DNA of 64,000 nt from Clostridium pasteurianum BC1 (GTDB lineage Bacteria > Bacillota > Clostridia > Clostridiales > Clostridiaceae), in contig NC_021182.1 of the NCBI RefSeq assembly GCF_000389635.1, positions 4,815,925 through 4,879,924 on the forward strand, read 5' to 3'. The notes under the pieces were generated by a model. The model was not told the DNA's origin. It was given only the letters and a program-made list of their open reading frames with translations, and did no database searches. Below, piece by piece: positions 51,428 to 60,319 of the stretch. Made by a program: the position numbers and the translations under genes. The first letter of the stretch is position 1; the number at the start of each line of letters is the position of its first letter.

Positions 51428-53011
51428 TCAATCATGAACAACTTTCCAATTTCCATCTACTGTAGCCTCTATAATTCCTCTGGATAAAATATAATTAGCT
51501 ATTAATTCAGACATATCAATAGGTATATCCTTTATTACTGGCTTACCTTTAAACATATCATAATTTCCTCCACCACCAGCACGATAATTGTTCATTACAA
51601 CCTCATATTCTTTTTCCGTATCTAAGGGCTTACCTTTATAATTCAATTTTGTTATCCTGCTTCCAATGGGTTTTGATACATTTATTTCGTATTCAATTCC
51701 TTCCCACATATCATAATTATAATGTTGTGGTTTTGGAATGGAAAACTTGGGATTTACCTTGATACTTTCTCCGTCATAGTTAGCAAAGTATGATGCAGAT
51801 TTTTCTAATGCCTTTTTAATATCAGAGCCCTTAATTTTGATTACCTTTAGCGTATTAGGGTATACATAATTTGAAACTATGTCTCTCATTGTCACTTTAT
51901 TTCTAAAACCTTTAGATTTATTATCAAATAAAGCTGTATTAGAAATATCCACTCCTGCACTATCCATTTGTACTTTATTAATAAATTCTATTAAGGCATT
52001 ATCTTTAGTTCTTATATCCATGTAATCTTTAACAACCATATTCCCATTTATATTTCCAATAGCTTTATCCAGCCATACCTGAGTATCTTTCTCTATATCA
52101 TTTATTATATTCTCAACTTCAACTTGTGAGGCCTTATTCTCACTAAAAATTAATTTAGAGCTCTTGTTTATTACTTCCCAGCCATTCTTGCCTCTCTTCA
52201 TATTAATTTCAACCTTACCTATAGCTTTAGCGGCATTTCCAGGTTGAACCACAACTACCCCATTGATGCACTTGTTATAAATAAGCCTGTGCTGATGACC
52301 TGTTAATAATACATCTATATCTTTTACTTTTTTACAAAGCTCATAAGCCTGATTTTCCCCAGTGAGACTTTCTGTTGGTTTTCCTGTATCTAAATCCCTT
52401 TCAAAGCCTCCGTGATAAGAGACTACCACCACGTCTACCCTTTCCTTTTTTTTTAAAATATCAATCCACTTTTCAGCAGTTTTTACCACATCTTGAAAGT
52501 CTAACTCGGCAATTATATCTGGATTTTCCCAGTTAGGTATATATTTCGTAGTAAGCCCCAGTATTCCTACCTTTAGCCCCTCTTTAAAATTCTTTATTAT
52601 ATAGGGTTTTCCAAGGGTAGGTTCTAAAGAATTTTTGTCTATAATATTAGCAGAAAGCCATGGAAAATTTGATTGCTTTATTGAATCTTTAAGAATATCC
52701 ATACCATAATTAAATTCATGATTTCCTATAACAGCTGCATCATATTGTAAAAAATTCAATACTTCTATAATAGGATTTTTATCTTTACTATCTACTTTTG
52801 CATAATAATAGGTAAGAGGAGTACCCTGAAGCATGTCACCATTATCTATCAGTATAACATTTTCATTTAAATTTCTTTCCTCCCTAATTATTGTTGCAAT
52901 TTTTGATATTCCGTTTTTAGCTTTTTCATTATTAGCATAATCTATTGGTATCATATTTCCATGTATATCACTAGTTTCTAATATAATTAAACTTATATCA
53001 TCTGAGGGCAT
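51428..53011 (-). CDS. Bifunctional metallophosphatase/5'-nucleotidase, UshA/CpdB-like
   Basis: 527 aa. N-terminal calcineurin-type domain with ETSDIHGNMIP (D-x-H), IDNGDMLQGTP (GD), VIGNHEFNYG (GNHE), VSYHGG and LTGHQH (GHxH): the five metal-binding blocks. The C-terminal 5'-nucleotidase domain spans about 320-510 (YRAGGGGNYDMF substrate loop). Usual role: hydrolysis of 2',3'-cyclic nucleotides or nucleoside monophosphates. There is no signal peptide, unlike most exported relatives, so it may act inside the cell. GGAG lies 10 nt upstream of the ATG. Confidence 0.87.
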   Translation of the reverse strand: MPSDDISLIILETSDIHGNMIPIDYANNEKAKNGISKIATIIREERNLNENVILIDNGDMLQGTPLTYYYAKVDSKDKNPIIEVLNFLQYDAAVIGNHEFNYGMDILKDSIKQSNFPWLSANIIDKNSLEPTLGKPYIIKNFKEGLKVGILGLTTKYIPNWENPDIIAELDFQDVVKTAEKWIDILKKKERVDVVVVSYHGGFERDLDTGKPTESLTGENQAYELCKKVKDIDVLLTGHQHRLIYNKCINGVVVVQPGNAAKAIGKVEINMKRGKNGWEVINKSSKLIFSENKASQVEVENIINDIEKDTQVWLDKAIGNINGNMVVKDYMDIRTKDNALIEFINKVQMDSAGVDISNTALFDNKSKGFRNKVTMRDIVSNYVYPNTLKVIKIKGSDIKKALEKSASYFANYDGESIKVNPKFSIPKPQHYNYDMWEGIEYEINVSKPIGSRITKLNYKGKPLDTEKEYEVVMNNYRAGGGGNYDMFKGKPVIKDIPIDMSELIANYILSRGIIEATVDGNWKVVHD

Positions 53012-53113
53012 AATTTTACAACTCCAATCTATATCTTAATCATTTCGAAAAATATATCTAAAAGACTTATTATATCAATGAATATTAATTAAATTTTCAA
53101 CTGATATTCTTTA

Positions 53114-53273
53114 AGGCATCTTCAAAAAATAACTAAGTCAGTATGCTAGCCTATTTTGAATTCCACTGCGTCAACAGAACCTTCTGATAGCCCAACTATC
53201 ATCAGAACCTGTTTCCTTGTTGAATTCAAAATATTCGTCGCATCTTTGACTTCTTATTTATTTTCAGATGCCT
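53114..53273. repeat. 160-bp MITE-like repeat, full copy 2 (inverted)
   Basis: Same length and same sequence blocks as 47127-47286 but in the opposite orientation: AGGCATCTTC / CAGATGCCT ends, CTAGCCTATTTTGAATTCC, GATAGCCCAACTATC, ATATTCGTCGCATCTTTGAC. Non-coding. Confidence 0.8.
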
Positions 53274-53323
53274 AAATCACTGAATAACTTACAACAAGAT
53301 AACTTCATTATAGTATTTGTTCC

Positions 53324-53348
53324 AATAAGGTGCAAGTTGCACCTTATT
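53324..53348. promoter_or_regulatory. Perfect 25-bp palindrome
   Basis: AATAAGGTGCAA-G-TTGCACCTTATT, 12-bp arms with a single central base. No T-run follows, so it looks more like a protein-binding dyad than a terminator. No gene start is within 100 bp on either side. Confidence 0.5.
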
Positions 53349-53540
53349 AACATTTTAGAGCACATTTATATTACTCTATGCAATTATCTTATTAGTGACA
53401 CATAATAAAAATCTATCCTATATTCCACAAGTAATTTCTACAAATATTCATACTGATAAGATTACTTGTAAAAATTTTCTTAATAAAAACAAACTACTAT
53501 CAATGATTACTGGATTACCTGTAAAGTTAGCATTTATACA

Positions 53541-53580
53541 AAAAAATATAGAAGCCAGACTTGGCTTCTATATTTTTTTA
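53541..53580. terminator. Bidirectional terminator
   Basis: ATATAGAAGCCA-GAC-TTGGCTTCTATAT stem with A6 on the left and T7 on the right; terminates the MacAB-like operon on the minus strand. Confidence 0.8.
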
Positions 53581-53623
53581 ATTCTTGAACATCTTAAAAT
53601 AATCTAACATATACTAGTGTATT

Positions 53624-54469
53624 TTACTTGCTTTTATCTATTTGTACATCTACATTATAATTTGGCAGAAGCTTTCCATTATTTTGGTCTATAGATATAT
53701 TTACAGGAATATAGGTGTCTCCATTTTTATCTAGAGTAGCAGCATTTGCTACACTGGTAACTTTTCCTGTTATTTTTGCACTTGGGTCGGCATTTGGTAC
53801 TATTTGAACTGCTTTTCCTACAGCTACATCTTTTATGAATTCTTCACTGACATTTGCCTGCACATAAAGACTATTTAAATCACTTAGACTTAGCAGAGCC
53901 TTTTCAGGAGCAGCTAGATCTCCTACTTTATATGCAATATTAGTAACTACCGCATTATCTATATCTGATACTACCCCTTCATTATTTAAATAAGTTCTAT
54001 TTAATTTAGCTTTTAAAGCATTAAGTTCTATCTGGTCTGCATCTATCTTGTCCTGATCTGCATCAATTTTTGCCTGATAAGCATTTTTTGCATTATCTGT
54101 GGTCAAATCTTTTTTACTTTCTACATCTGCATTTTTAGCACTGATATCTGCATCTACAGCTTTTTGTTTTCCCTTAACTGTAGCATTATAATCATTCATA
54201 TCTAATTGTACAAGTTTATCACCTTTTTTTACCTGCTGCCCTTCCTGTACATTTATCTTTGTTATCTTTGGAATTGCCGTTGTAGGAAAATCTATAATAA
54301 TATTTTCCACATTAGATGCCTGTACTGTCCCAGAAGCTTCTATAGTATTGTTATTTTGCTTTGCTGCAGGTTTCTTAGTTGTATTTGAGCTGCTTGACTG
54401 CTGACAAGCTGTCAATGCCACTGCTAATCCTATAGATATAATTAATAATGATATTTTTCCCTTTTTCAT
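53624..54469 (-). CDS. HlyD/MacA-like efflux adaptor lipoprotein
   Basis: 281 aa. Signal peptide with lipobox (VALTACQQ, Cys at about residue 22), then a biotinyl-lipoyl domain (ITKINVQEGQQVKKGDKLVQ), a short coiled-coil hairpin (residues ~95-160, KNADVESKKDLTTDNAKNAY), and a beta-barrel (VQANVSEEFIKDVAVGKAVQ). It is the extracytoplasmic adaptor of a MacB-type exporter. Its ATG overlaps the stop of the ATPase gene (1 nt), third gene of the operon permease-ATPase-adaptor. Confidence 0.88.
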   Translation of the reverse strand: MKKGKISLLIISIGLAVALTACQQSSSSNTTKKPAAKQNNNTIEASGTVQASNVENIIIDFPTTAIPKITKINVQEGQQVKKGDKLVQLDMNDYNATVKGKQKAVDADISAKNADVESKKDLTTDNAKNAYQAKIDADQDKIDADQIELNALKAKLNRTYLNNEGVVSDIDNAVVTNIAYKVGDLAAPEKALLSLSDLNSLYVQANVSEEFIKDVAVGKAVQIVPNADPSAKITGKVTSVANAATLDKNGDTYIPVNISIDQNNGKLLPNYNVDVQIDKSK

Positions 54470-55176
54470 TATTCCTCTACCACCTTTCCATCTCTTACAT
54501 AAATAATCTTTTGGCCATAATTTGCTGAATCAGGAGAATGGGTAACCTGCACAATGGTCTTCCCATTTTCTATATTTATCTTTCTGAGTAACTCCATAAT
54601 TTCTTTTCCCGTCTTACTATCCAAATTTCCTATGGGCTCGTCTGCAAGAATTACCTCTGGTTCATTAATGAGAGCTCTTGCAATTGCCACTCTTTGCTGC
54701 TGCCCACCGGACAATTCCCTTGGGGTATGATTTCTTCTGTCCTTTAGACTCACTACCTCTAATATTTTTTCAAGTTTATCTCTGTAGTCCTTAAGCCTCT
54801 TTCCGTCTAATAGTATTGGAAGCATTATGTTCTCTTCTACATTTAAATTTGGTATAAGATTGTAAAATTGAAATACAAAACCTACATCTCTTCTTCTCAT
54901 AATACTTTGAGCCTTATCATTCATTACGGAAAGTTCTTTTCCCGCTATTTTAACACTGCCGCTGGTAGGTTTGTCTAATCCTCCTAATAGATACAGGAGA
55001 GTACTCTTTCCTGAACCTGAAGGTCCCATTATGGATACAAATTCTCCTCTTTCTATTGTAAGATTAATGTTTTTAAGTATCTCTACCTCCTGTGTTCCAA
55101 GTTTGTAGGTTTTATTAAGGTCCTTTGCTTCAATTATTATTTCATTTAAAGCAGACTTCCTCTGCAAAGCTTCCAT
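54469..55176 (-). CDS. ABC transporter ATP-binding protein, MacB/LolD type
   Basis: 235 aa. Walker A MGPSGSGKSTLLYLLGG, Q-loop FVFQFYNLIP, signature LSGGQQQRVAIARALI, Walker B VILADEPIGNLDS, H-loop VTHS. The sequence pattern (NLIPNLNVEENIMLP) matches the ATPases that pair with FtsX-like permeases. Good ribosome binding site AAAGGGAG before ATG 55176; 31 nt after the permease gene. Confidence 0.92.
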   Translation of the reverse strand: MEALQRKSALNEIIIEAKDLNKTYKLGTQEVEILKNINLTIERGEFVSIMGPSGSGKSTLLYLLGGLDKPTSGSVKIAGKELSVMNDKAQSIMRRRDVGFVFQFYNLIPNLNVEENIMLPILLDGKRLKDYRDKLEKILEVVSLKDRRNHTPRELSGGQQQRVAIARALINEPEVILADEPIGNLDSKTGKEIMELLRKINIENGKTIVQVTHSPDSANYGQKIIYVRDGKVVEE

Positions 55177-55207
55177 TAAATCAACTCCCTTTATAATTTT
55201 TTATTTT

Positions 55208-57706
55208 TTATTCATATTTTATAGCCTCGATAATATTAAGTTTTGAGGATTTTAATGCAGGAACTATTGAGGAAATAAGTGTTATAACCATACCTAAAAT
55301 CAAACAGGTTATAAAAATTTGTGGTTCATAGTGCACTGGCATTGGAAAGTTTGCAGATTTTAATACATAAGGCATAATATAAGTAGATACAAGCCCTCCA
55401 AGCACACCCATAATGGCTCCTATAATACCTGCTGAAAGTGCCTCTACAAAAAGCATTTTTATAGTTTGAAGCTTGCTCATGCCTACAGATGCAAAAACCG
55501 CCAGTTGCCTTTTTCTCTCTATAAAGCTTATTATAAAATTATTTAATACTCCAAAGGCTCCTATAATAAGGGATACTACAGGGAATATTTTAATTATCAT
55601 CAGCATCTGATTAATCTGTTTAGCATTCTGTTCCTCCATACTCTTCCATGTACTTATCTGCAGTTGTTTTCCCTTAAATTCTTTATTTATAACTGCTGCT
55701 ACTTTATCTGGACTTTCATTTGTGGTGACAAATATAATGGCGTACTGGCTTAATTTAAAATCCTGCTGTAAATATTTTTCTGAAACTATAGCCATACTTC
55801 CATTATTCATAAGAGTGCTGAAGGTACCTGAAACTCTATAATCTCTATCTCCATTGGCAGTCTTTAAGGTAATTACATCACCTACATTTACATTTAAGCT
55901 CTGTCTTAAGCTTTCCGTTATTGCAATTTCTCTGTTATCATATAAATTTCCCAAAATATCATTTTGATTTTGGAGAAAATTTACGTCCATAAAATCATTA
56001 AAATATTTAGGATTATAACCGTATATACTCATAATACTGTTGTTAGTACCCTCTACCTTCGTAGAAAAAGCCGAATACATACCAGCGGCCTCTGCAACCC
56101 CCTCATTACTTCTTACTCTACTCAAAACATCTCCATTTAGCTCTCCCCCTGAGCTAAATACAGATATATCACATTTAGAAATTTCGTAAGCCTTTACTAA
56201 TTCCTGTCCTAAACTGAAACTTACCACATTAAGCATAAATAATGCAGATATTCCTATGGTTAAAAGAGATATGTTGTTTAAAATATTTTTGTTATTCCTA
56301 AGATTTTTTGCCGCTAATATTCCCTCATTTCTAAATATAAGAGCATATACTTTTTCAAGTACTATAACAAATAAATCTGTAAAGTAGGGAACAATCATTA
56401 CAATTCCTATAGTTCCCAGCACCATACCTACTAAATCTAATGTAATAGTTGTGCCTCCCTTAATTGATAGTCTTGGTAAAGCAACTGCAAGCAAAATTAA
56501 TACTACAGCTAAAATAAATTTCCATAGCTTTTTTCTCTGAGTAGTATCTACTGTATTCAAAACTACATCCTTCACTGAAAGTCTGGAAACTCTAACTATA
56601 GGAATTATTGCACTAAAAATGGAAACTGCTACGGCAAATCCAAAGGCCATAAGTATTTGACTTGTATTATAATTTATAGTTACCGTTATTCCTCCTGCTT
56701 GACTACTTAGACCCATAGCAGCTAATTTTACTATACCTATTCCAACTAATATTCCTGTTAGTCCACCTATTATTCCATATATGATACTCTCAGCTATAAG
56801 CACAAAATCCGTCATAAATTTGGTAGCTCCAATACTTCTAAAGGTACCTATTATAGGAAGTCTTTCAATTATTATAACTTTAAAAACTGTATATATTATA
56901 AACACACTCATGGTCAAAACAATTATGAGCATAGCTAAAAAAGTAGTACTTGTAGCATTGGTATTTTCATTTATTTGCTTCATATCTATAGTTGGCTGAA
57001 CATTATAATTTTTATAGGAATTTGAAAGTTGTTTTATAAGGTCATCTGTATCTGATGTGTCTTTAGTTTTTAAATAAATTGTGGATACCATTCCTCTTGC
57101 ATCATTTAACTGCTCTGCTGTAGATTTTGGAATTACTCCAAACATAGTTTTATCTTCTGTTTTAAATATGCCTTCAGATTGTACAATGCCAGAAACCGTA
57201 AAGGTGTCATTACTGTTTTTAATGTTGAGTTTTATCCTGTCCCCTATTTTAATATTGTACTTATCGGCTGATTTTTTACTTATTATTATCTTATTACCTT
57301 GAAATGGTTTTATAGAGGAACTATCTATGATTTGAAGAGGATTCATAAGTGTTAAATCATCATAATCTACACCTGTAAGTGACATAGGTACAATTTCATC
57401 ATTGTTATAACTATATTGTGCATTGACATTCATCTCACCAACTACGTAATCTAAGCTATTTCTATAAAGTTCCGCCTTATTTGCTAAGAAATATGGAGAA
57501 GGTGATTCCTGACCTGCAGTAATCATTATTTCTGCACTTCCGAAAACACTTCTTGCAATATTAATCTGTGTTTCCTTTAATGTAGATGCTATTCCATTTG
57601 CCGCGAAGAACAAAGCGGTGGAAGCCATAATAGAAATTACAATAAGAAAAGTTCTAAGTTTTTTTTCTTTTATATTTTTTAAAACAAATTTCAATATTAT
57701 ACTCAT
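55208..57706 (-). CDS. FtsX/MacB-family ABC permease with two FtsX domains
   Basis: 832 aa. Layout: N-terminal helix (LRTFLIVISIMASTALFFAA), extracellular domain, three-helix FtsX domain (about 255-370), a further membrane pair (about 395-440), helix and second extracellular domain, and a second three-helix FtsX domain (about 705-825, ending PALKSSKLNIIEAIKYE). This duplicated arrangement is typical of Gram-positive MacB-like exporters of peptides, lipoproteins or toxic compounds. It heads the operon; AAGGGGGG-type ribosome binding site. Substrate unknown; some relatives act with two-component systems, none of which is nearby. Confidence 0.88.
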   Translation of the reverse strand: MSIILKFVLKNIKEKKLRTFLIVISIMASTALFFAANGIASTLKETQINIARSVFGSAEIMITAGQESPSPYFLANKAELYRNSLDYVVGEMNVNAQYSYNNDEIVPMSLTGVDYDDLTLMNPLQIIDSSSIKPFQGNKIIISKKSADKYNIKIGDRIKLNIKNSNDTFTVSGIVQSEGIFKTEDKTMFGVIPKSTAEQLNDARGMVSTIYLKTKDTSDTDDLIKQLSNSYKNYNVQPTIDMKQINENTNATSTTFLAMLIIVLTMSVFIIYTVFKVIIIERLPIIGTFRSIGATKFMTDFVLIAESIIYGIIGGLTGILVGIGIVKLAAMGLSSQAGGITVTINYNTSQILMAFGFAVAVSIFSAIIPIVRVSRLSVKDVVLNTVDTTQRKKLWKFILAVVLILLAVALPRLSIKGGTTITLDLVGMVLGTIGIVMIVPYFTDLFVIVLEKVYALIFRNEGILAAKNLRNNKNILNNISLLTIGISALFMLNVVSFSLGQELVKAYEISKCDISVFSSGGELNGDVLSRVRSNEGVAEAAGMYSAFSTKVEGTNNSIMSIYGYNPKYFNDFMDVNFLQNQNDILGNLYDNREIAITESLRQSLNVNVGDVITLKTANGDRDYRVSGTFSTLMNNGSMAIVSEKYLQQDFKLSQYAIIFVTTNESPDKVAAVINKEFKGKQLQISTWKSMEEQNAKQINQMLMIIKIFPVVSLIIGAFGVLNNFIISFIERKRQLAVFASVGMSKLQTIKMLFVEALSAGIIGAIMGVLGGLVSTYIMPYVLKSANFPMPVHYEPQIFITCLILGMVITLISSIVPALKSSKLNIIEAIKYE

Positions 57707-57973
57707 CCATTTCCCCCCTTATGTAGTTATTTGTTACCTTTTCTATATTTTTAATTGATACTTACATTATAAATATATATACATCGCCTGTCAATGTATA
57801 TATGAATTAAATATATATAATAACGTAAAAATATATTATTCTGTAGAATTTTCCTATATCATACAAATGTATATTTCGTAAACCATTTTACCATATGTTA
57901 TGATAATTGTATAATAATTCATGTTAAAAATGACTAGTTTACTGCTTTTGTACTAGATTTAAAAACTTCTTAT

Positions 57974-58022
57974 AATAAAAGAGTGTATCTCCAGAATTTT
58001 ATTCCAAAGATACACTCTTCTA
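57974..58022. terminator. Terminator of the MutS-like gene
   Basis: AGAGTGTATCT / AGATACACTCT perfect 11-bp stem with T-rich tail on the minus strand (TTTATTATAAG). Region 57707-57973 between it and the permease start has no gene and presumably holds the operon promoter. Confidence 0.75.
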
Positions 58023-58064
58023 TTCCTGTATTATAAACTCTATTTTTAGTAGGCTGTTTTTAAT

Positions 58065-59810
58065 TTACACCTTAGAACTTTCTTCAATACGCCTATTTGT
58101 CCTTTCAACAATTTCCTTAGGATAATTTAGAAACTTAAGAAGTTTTACTGCATTCCTGGTTCTGCAGACCCCTTCCTTTAATTTATAATCAAATACCATT
58201 CCAGCCTTATCTATATCCTCTGTAAAATAAAAAAGATTGTATTTGTCTTTTAACATATCTGTGAGCTCAATGTCATGGGTAGCCACCACTGCAAGGGAAT
58301 TGTGTACTTCAAGATACCTTAATATTTCTATAGATGCATTAATTCTCTCCACGGGATTTGTACCTCTAAATATTTCATCAATTATGCAGAGAAGTGAATA
58401 ATCCTCTCCTCCTTCTTCAATTATCCTAAGTAGAGCTTCTGCTTCTCTAAAATAATAGCTTTTACCACCCATTATATTGTCCTCAGGACTTATAGAAGTC
58501 ATAATCTTAAAAAAACTTGCTTTATAATATGAAGCTGTTGTTATATATATGCTTTGTGCCAAAACAGCATTTACACCAATAGTTCTTAAAAAGGTAGACT
58601 TTCCTGACATATTAGAACCTGTTAAAATTATACCTTTTTCCTTTATACTAATGGAATTAGACACAGCCTCCTCTATAAGTGGATGAACTAAATCTCTAGC
58701 TTCTAAATATCTATCTTCACTAGTAAACTCTGGATGAAAATAATTCTTTAATCCTTGCCTATAGGCTCCAATAGAAAGCAGCGCATCTATTTCTCCAATA
58801 GTAACATATATTTTTTTCAAATCCTCCTGGTATTTTTTTATAAGATTTATACAAGAAAAAAACTGATTTTCCTCAAATAGTAATACTGCATATAGGATTT
58901 CCATAATACCAGTTTGATCCAATCCCTCTATTCTTCCTACACCAACTGATCTTTTAACTATTAAAAATACTTTCTTACTCAATTCACCTAACAAATCTTT
59001 ATACTCTTTAAACTTTTCATTATCAAGTTTTGAAATGTCACTGGCAGTAACTATTATGGCGTTTAAATAACCTATACAAGAAACATATGTGGTTATTTTC
59101 TTTTTAATATTATTATGTAATATATAATTTACAACTAAGGAAATTAAAATGATAAAAAGTGGCCCTATATTTCTTGTAACCAAGAAAGCTATCAATGATA
59201 CTACTGGAACTATAGCCATTATCATACAGACAGGTCTTAGTCTTGTATCTGCATCTATATCATTCCATAATAAATCCGGTACATCATTCATTTTCTTTTT
59301 ATTTAACTTTAATAAATACATTCCAGCTTCTTCTCTGAATTTTTTATCCTCTTGAAACAAATTTATAATTTCATTTCTCTTTTTTAGATCCTCTTCTTTA
59401 AATAAAGGAGTTCTGAGTATTTTATATAGAAGTTCTTCTCCTGGTGAGCTTAAGGTTCTATCCATTTGCTTATAAATTTCATCCATAGTTAAATCTGACC
59501 AGGTCTGATCATCTAGATAAAACTCATCCTCTCTCTCTTCGCTCATATAATCAAAAACACTTCGTATTTTTTTTAAATTTCTCTTTCTATCTACCTTTTC
59601 TCCCCATTCCTTAATAAAAGTTTGATATAATCCTTCTAATACTAATTTTTTTCTTACATAAAAAATCATAAAAATTATAAATATTAGTGGTATTAATCCA
59701 ACAAGATAAATATAATTTATACGTATTGCTTGATTTATTAATACTGCTGCTATAAAAATAGCTATCAGTATAAGTATGTTTGTCAGAAAATTAGCAAATT
59801 GTTCATCCAT
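58065..59810 (-). CDS. Membrane-anchored MutS-family ATPase
   Basis: 581 aa. The C-terminal ATPase domain has Walker A TGSNMSGKSTFLRTIGVNAV, then TSISPEDNIMGGKSYYFREA, Walker B LLCIIDEIFRGTNPVER and ATHDIEL. These are MutS core motifs, including the S-x-x-x-x-N-x-x-x-G-x-S-x-F block. The N-terminus differs from repair MutS: two closely spaced helices (about 13-50) and another hydrophobic pair (about 195-230) replace the mismatch-binding domain. It belongs to the little-studied clostridial MutS-like family with membrane segments; a role in mismatch recognition is unlikely, and function is unknown. Single gene with its own terminator. Confidence 0.8.
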   Translation of the reverse strand: MDEQFANFLTNILILIAIFIAAVLINQAIRINYIYLVGLIPLIFIIFMIFYVRKKLVLEGLYQTFIKEWGEKVDRKRNLKKIRSVFDYMSEEREDEFYLDDQTWSDLTMDEIYKQMDRTLSSPGEELLYKILRTPLFKEEDLKKRNEIINLFQEDKKFREEAGMYLLKLNKKKMNDVPDLLWNDIDADTRLRPVCMIMAIVPVVSLIAFLVTRNIGPLFIILISLVVNYILHNNIKKKITTYVSCIGYLNAIIVTASDISKLDNEKFKEYKDLLGELSKKVFLIVKRSVGVGRIEGLDQTGIMEILYAVLLFEENQFFSCINLIKKYQEDLKKIYVTIGEIDALLSIGAYRQGLKNYFHPEFTSEDRYLEARDLVHPLIEEAVSNSISIKEKGIILTGSNMSGKSTFLRTIGVNAVLAQSIYITTASYYKASFFKIMTSISPEDNIMGGKSYYFREAEALLRIIEEGGEDYSLLCIIDEIFRGTNPVERINASIEILRYLEVHNSLAVVATHDIELTDMLKDKYNLFYFTEDIDKAGMVFDYKLKEGVCRTRNAVKLLKFLNYPKEIVERTNRRIEESSKV

Positions 59811-60238
59811 ATGTATCTCCCTTTCAAATAAATTTTTAGTGCATTATATACAATTTGCAATTAAAATTGTATATTTAATTAATAACAGCTGAATAAATAT
59901 ATATTTTATAATGAATATAATCTATTGCAGCATATAAATAATGCTTAATAATATTTCTATAAAGTCCAGCTTTCGCATACATGAATAGCTTTTTAGTAGT
60001 GTAAATTATATAGAGTACATGAGTAATTTAATGTAAATTTATATCATATTAATAGTTTACTTTATTGAAAATTAAATGTCCATATAACTTCCTAGATCTA
60101 CGTAGTATGTAGCTCATTAGAATTCCATATAATCTAAAATTAACTATGTCTTTACTTCTAACCTTAATAAATAAGTTTTAAAATCTCAATATTTTGTGTT
60201 TAATCATTACCAACATATGTAATATCAAAAATACTATT
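59811..60238. other. AT-rich intergenic region
   Basis: No ORF with a ribosome binding site. Divergent promoters for the MutS-like gene and the metal-binding lipoprotein gene are expected here; only the one at 60240-60269 is clear. Confidence 0.5.
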
Positions 60239-60239
60239 A

Positions 60240-60269
60240 TTGACTAAAAGTACTAATAAAGTGTAAAAT
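60240..60269 (+). promoter_or_regulatory. Promoter of the metal-binding lipoprotein gene
   Basis: -35 TTGACT (60240-60245), 18-bp spacer, -10 TAAAAT (60264-60269). The palindrome at 60271-60301 begins right after the -10 box. Confidence 0.6.
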
Positions 60270-60270
60270 A

Positions 60271-60301
60271 TATGTAAATGCAATTTACTTGCATTTACAT
60301 A
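60271..60301. promoter_or_regulatory. Palindromic operator over the transcription start
   Basis: TATGTAAATGCAA-N5-TTGCATTTACATA, perfect 13-bp arms. Position at about +1 to +30, before the ribosome binding site, suits a repressor; given the downstream gene, a zinc- or manganese-sensing regulator is the natural suspect. It could also form a hairpin in the leader. Confidence 0.6.
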
Positions 60302-60319
60302 TAAAACGAGGTGATTAAT

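Noticed and set aside
53395-53607. 70-codon open frame ahead of the MacAB-like operon terminator
   Set aside because: It reads straight through a strong terminator hairpin and has no ribosome binding site.
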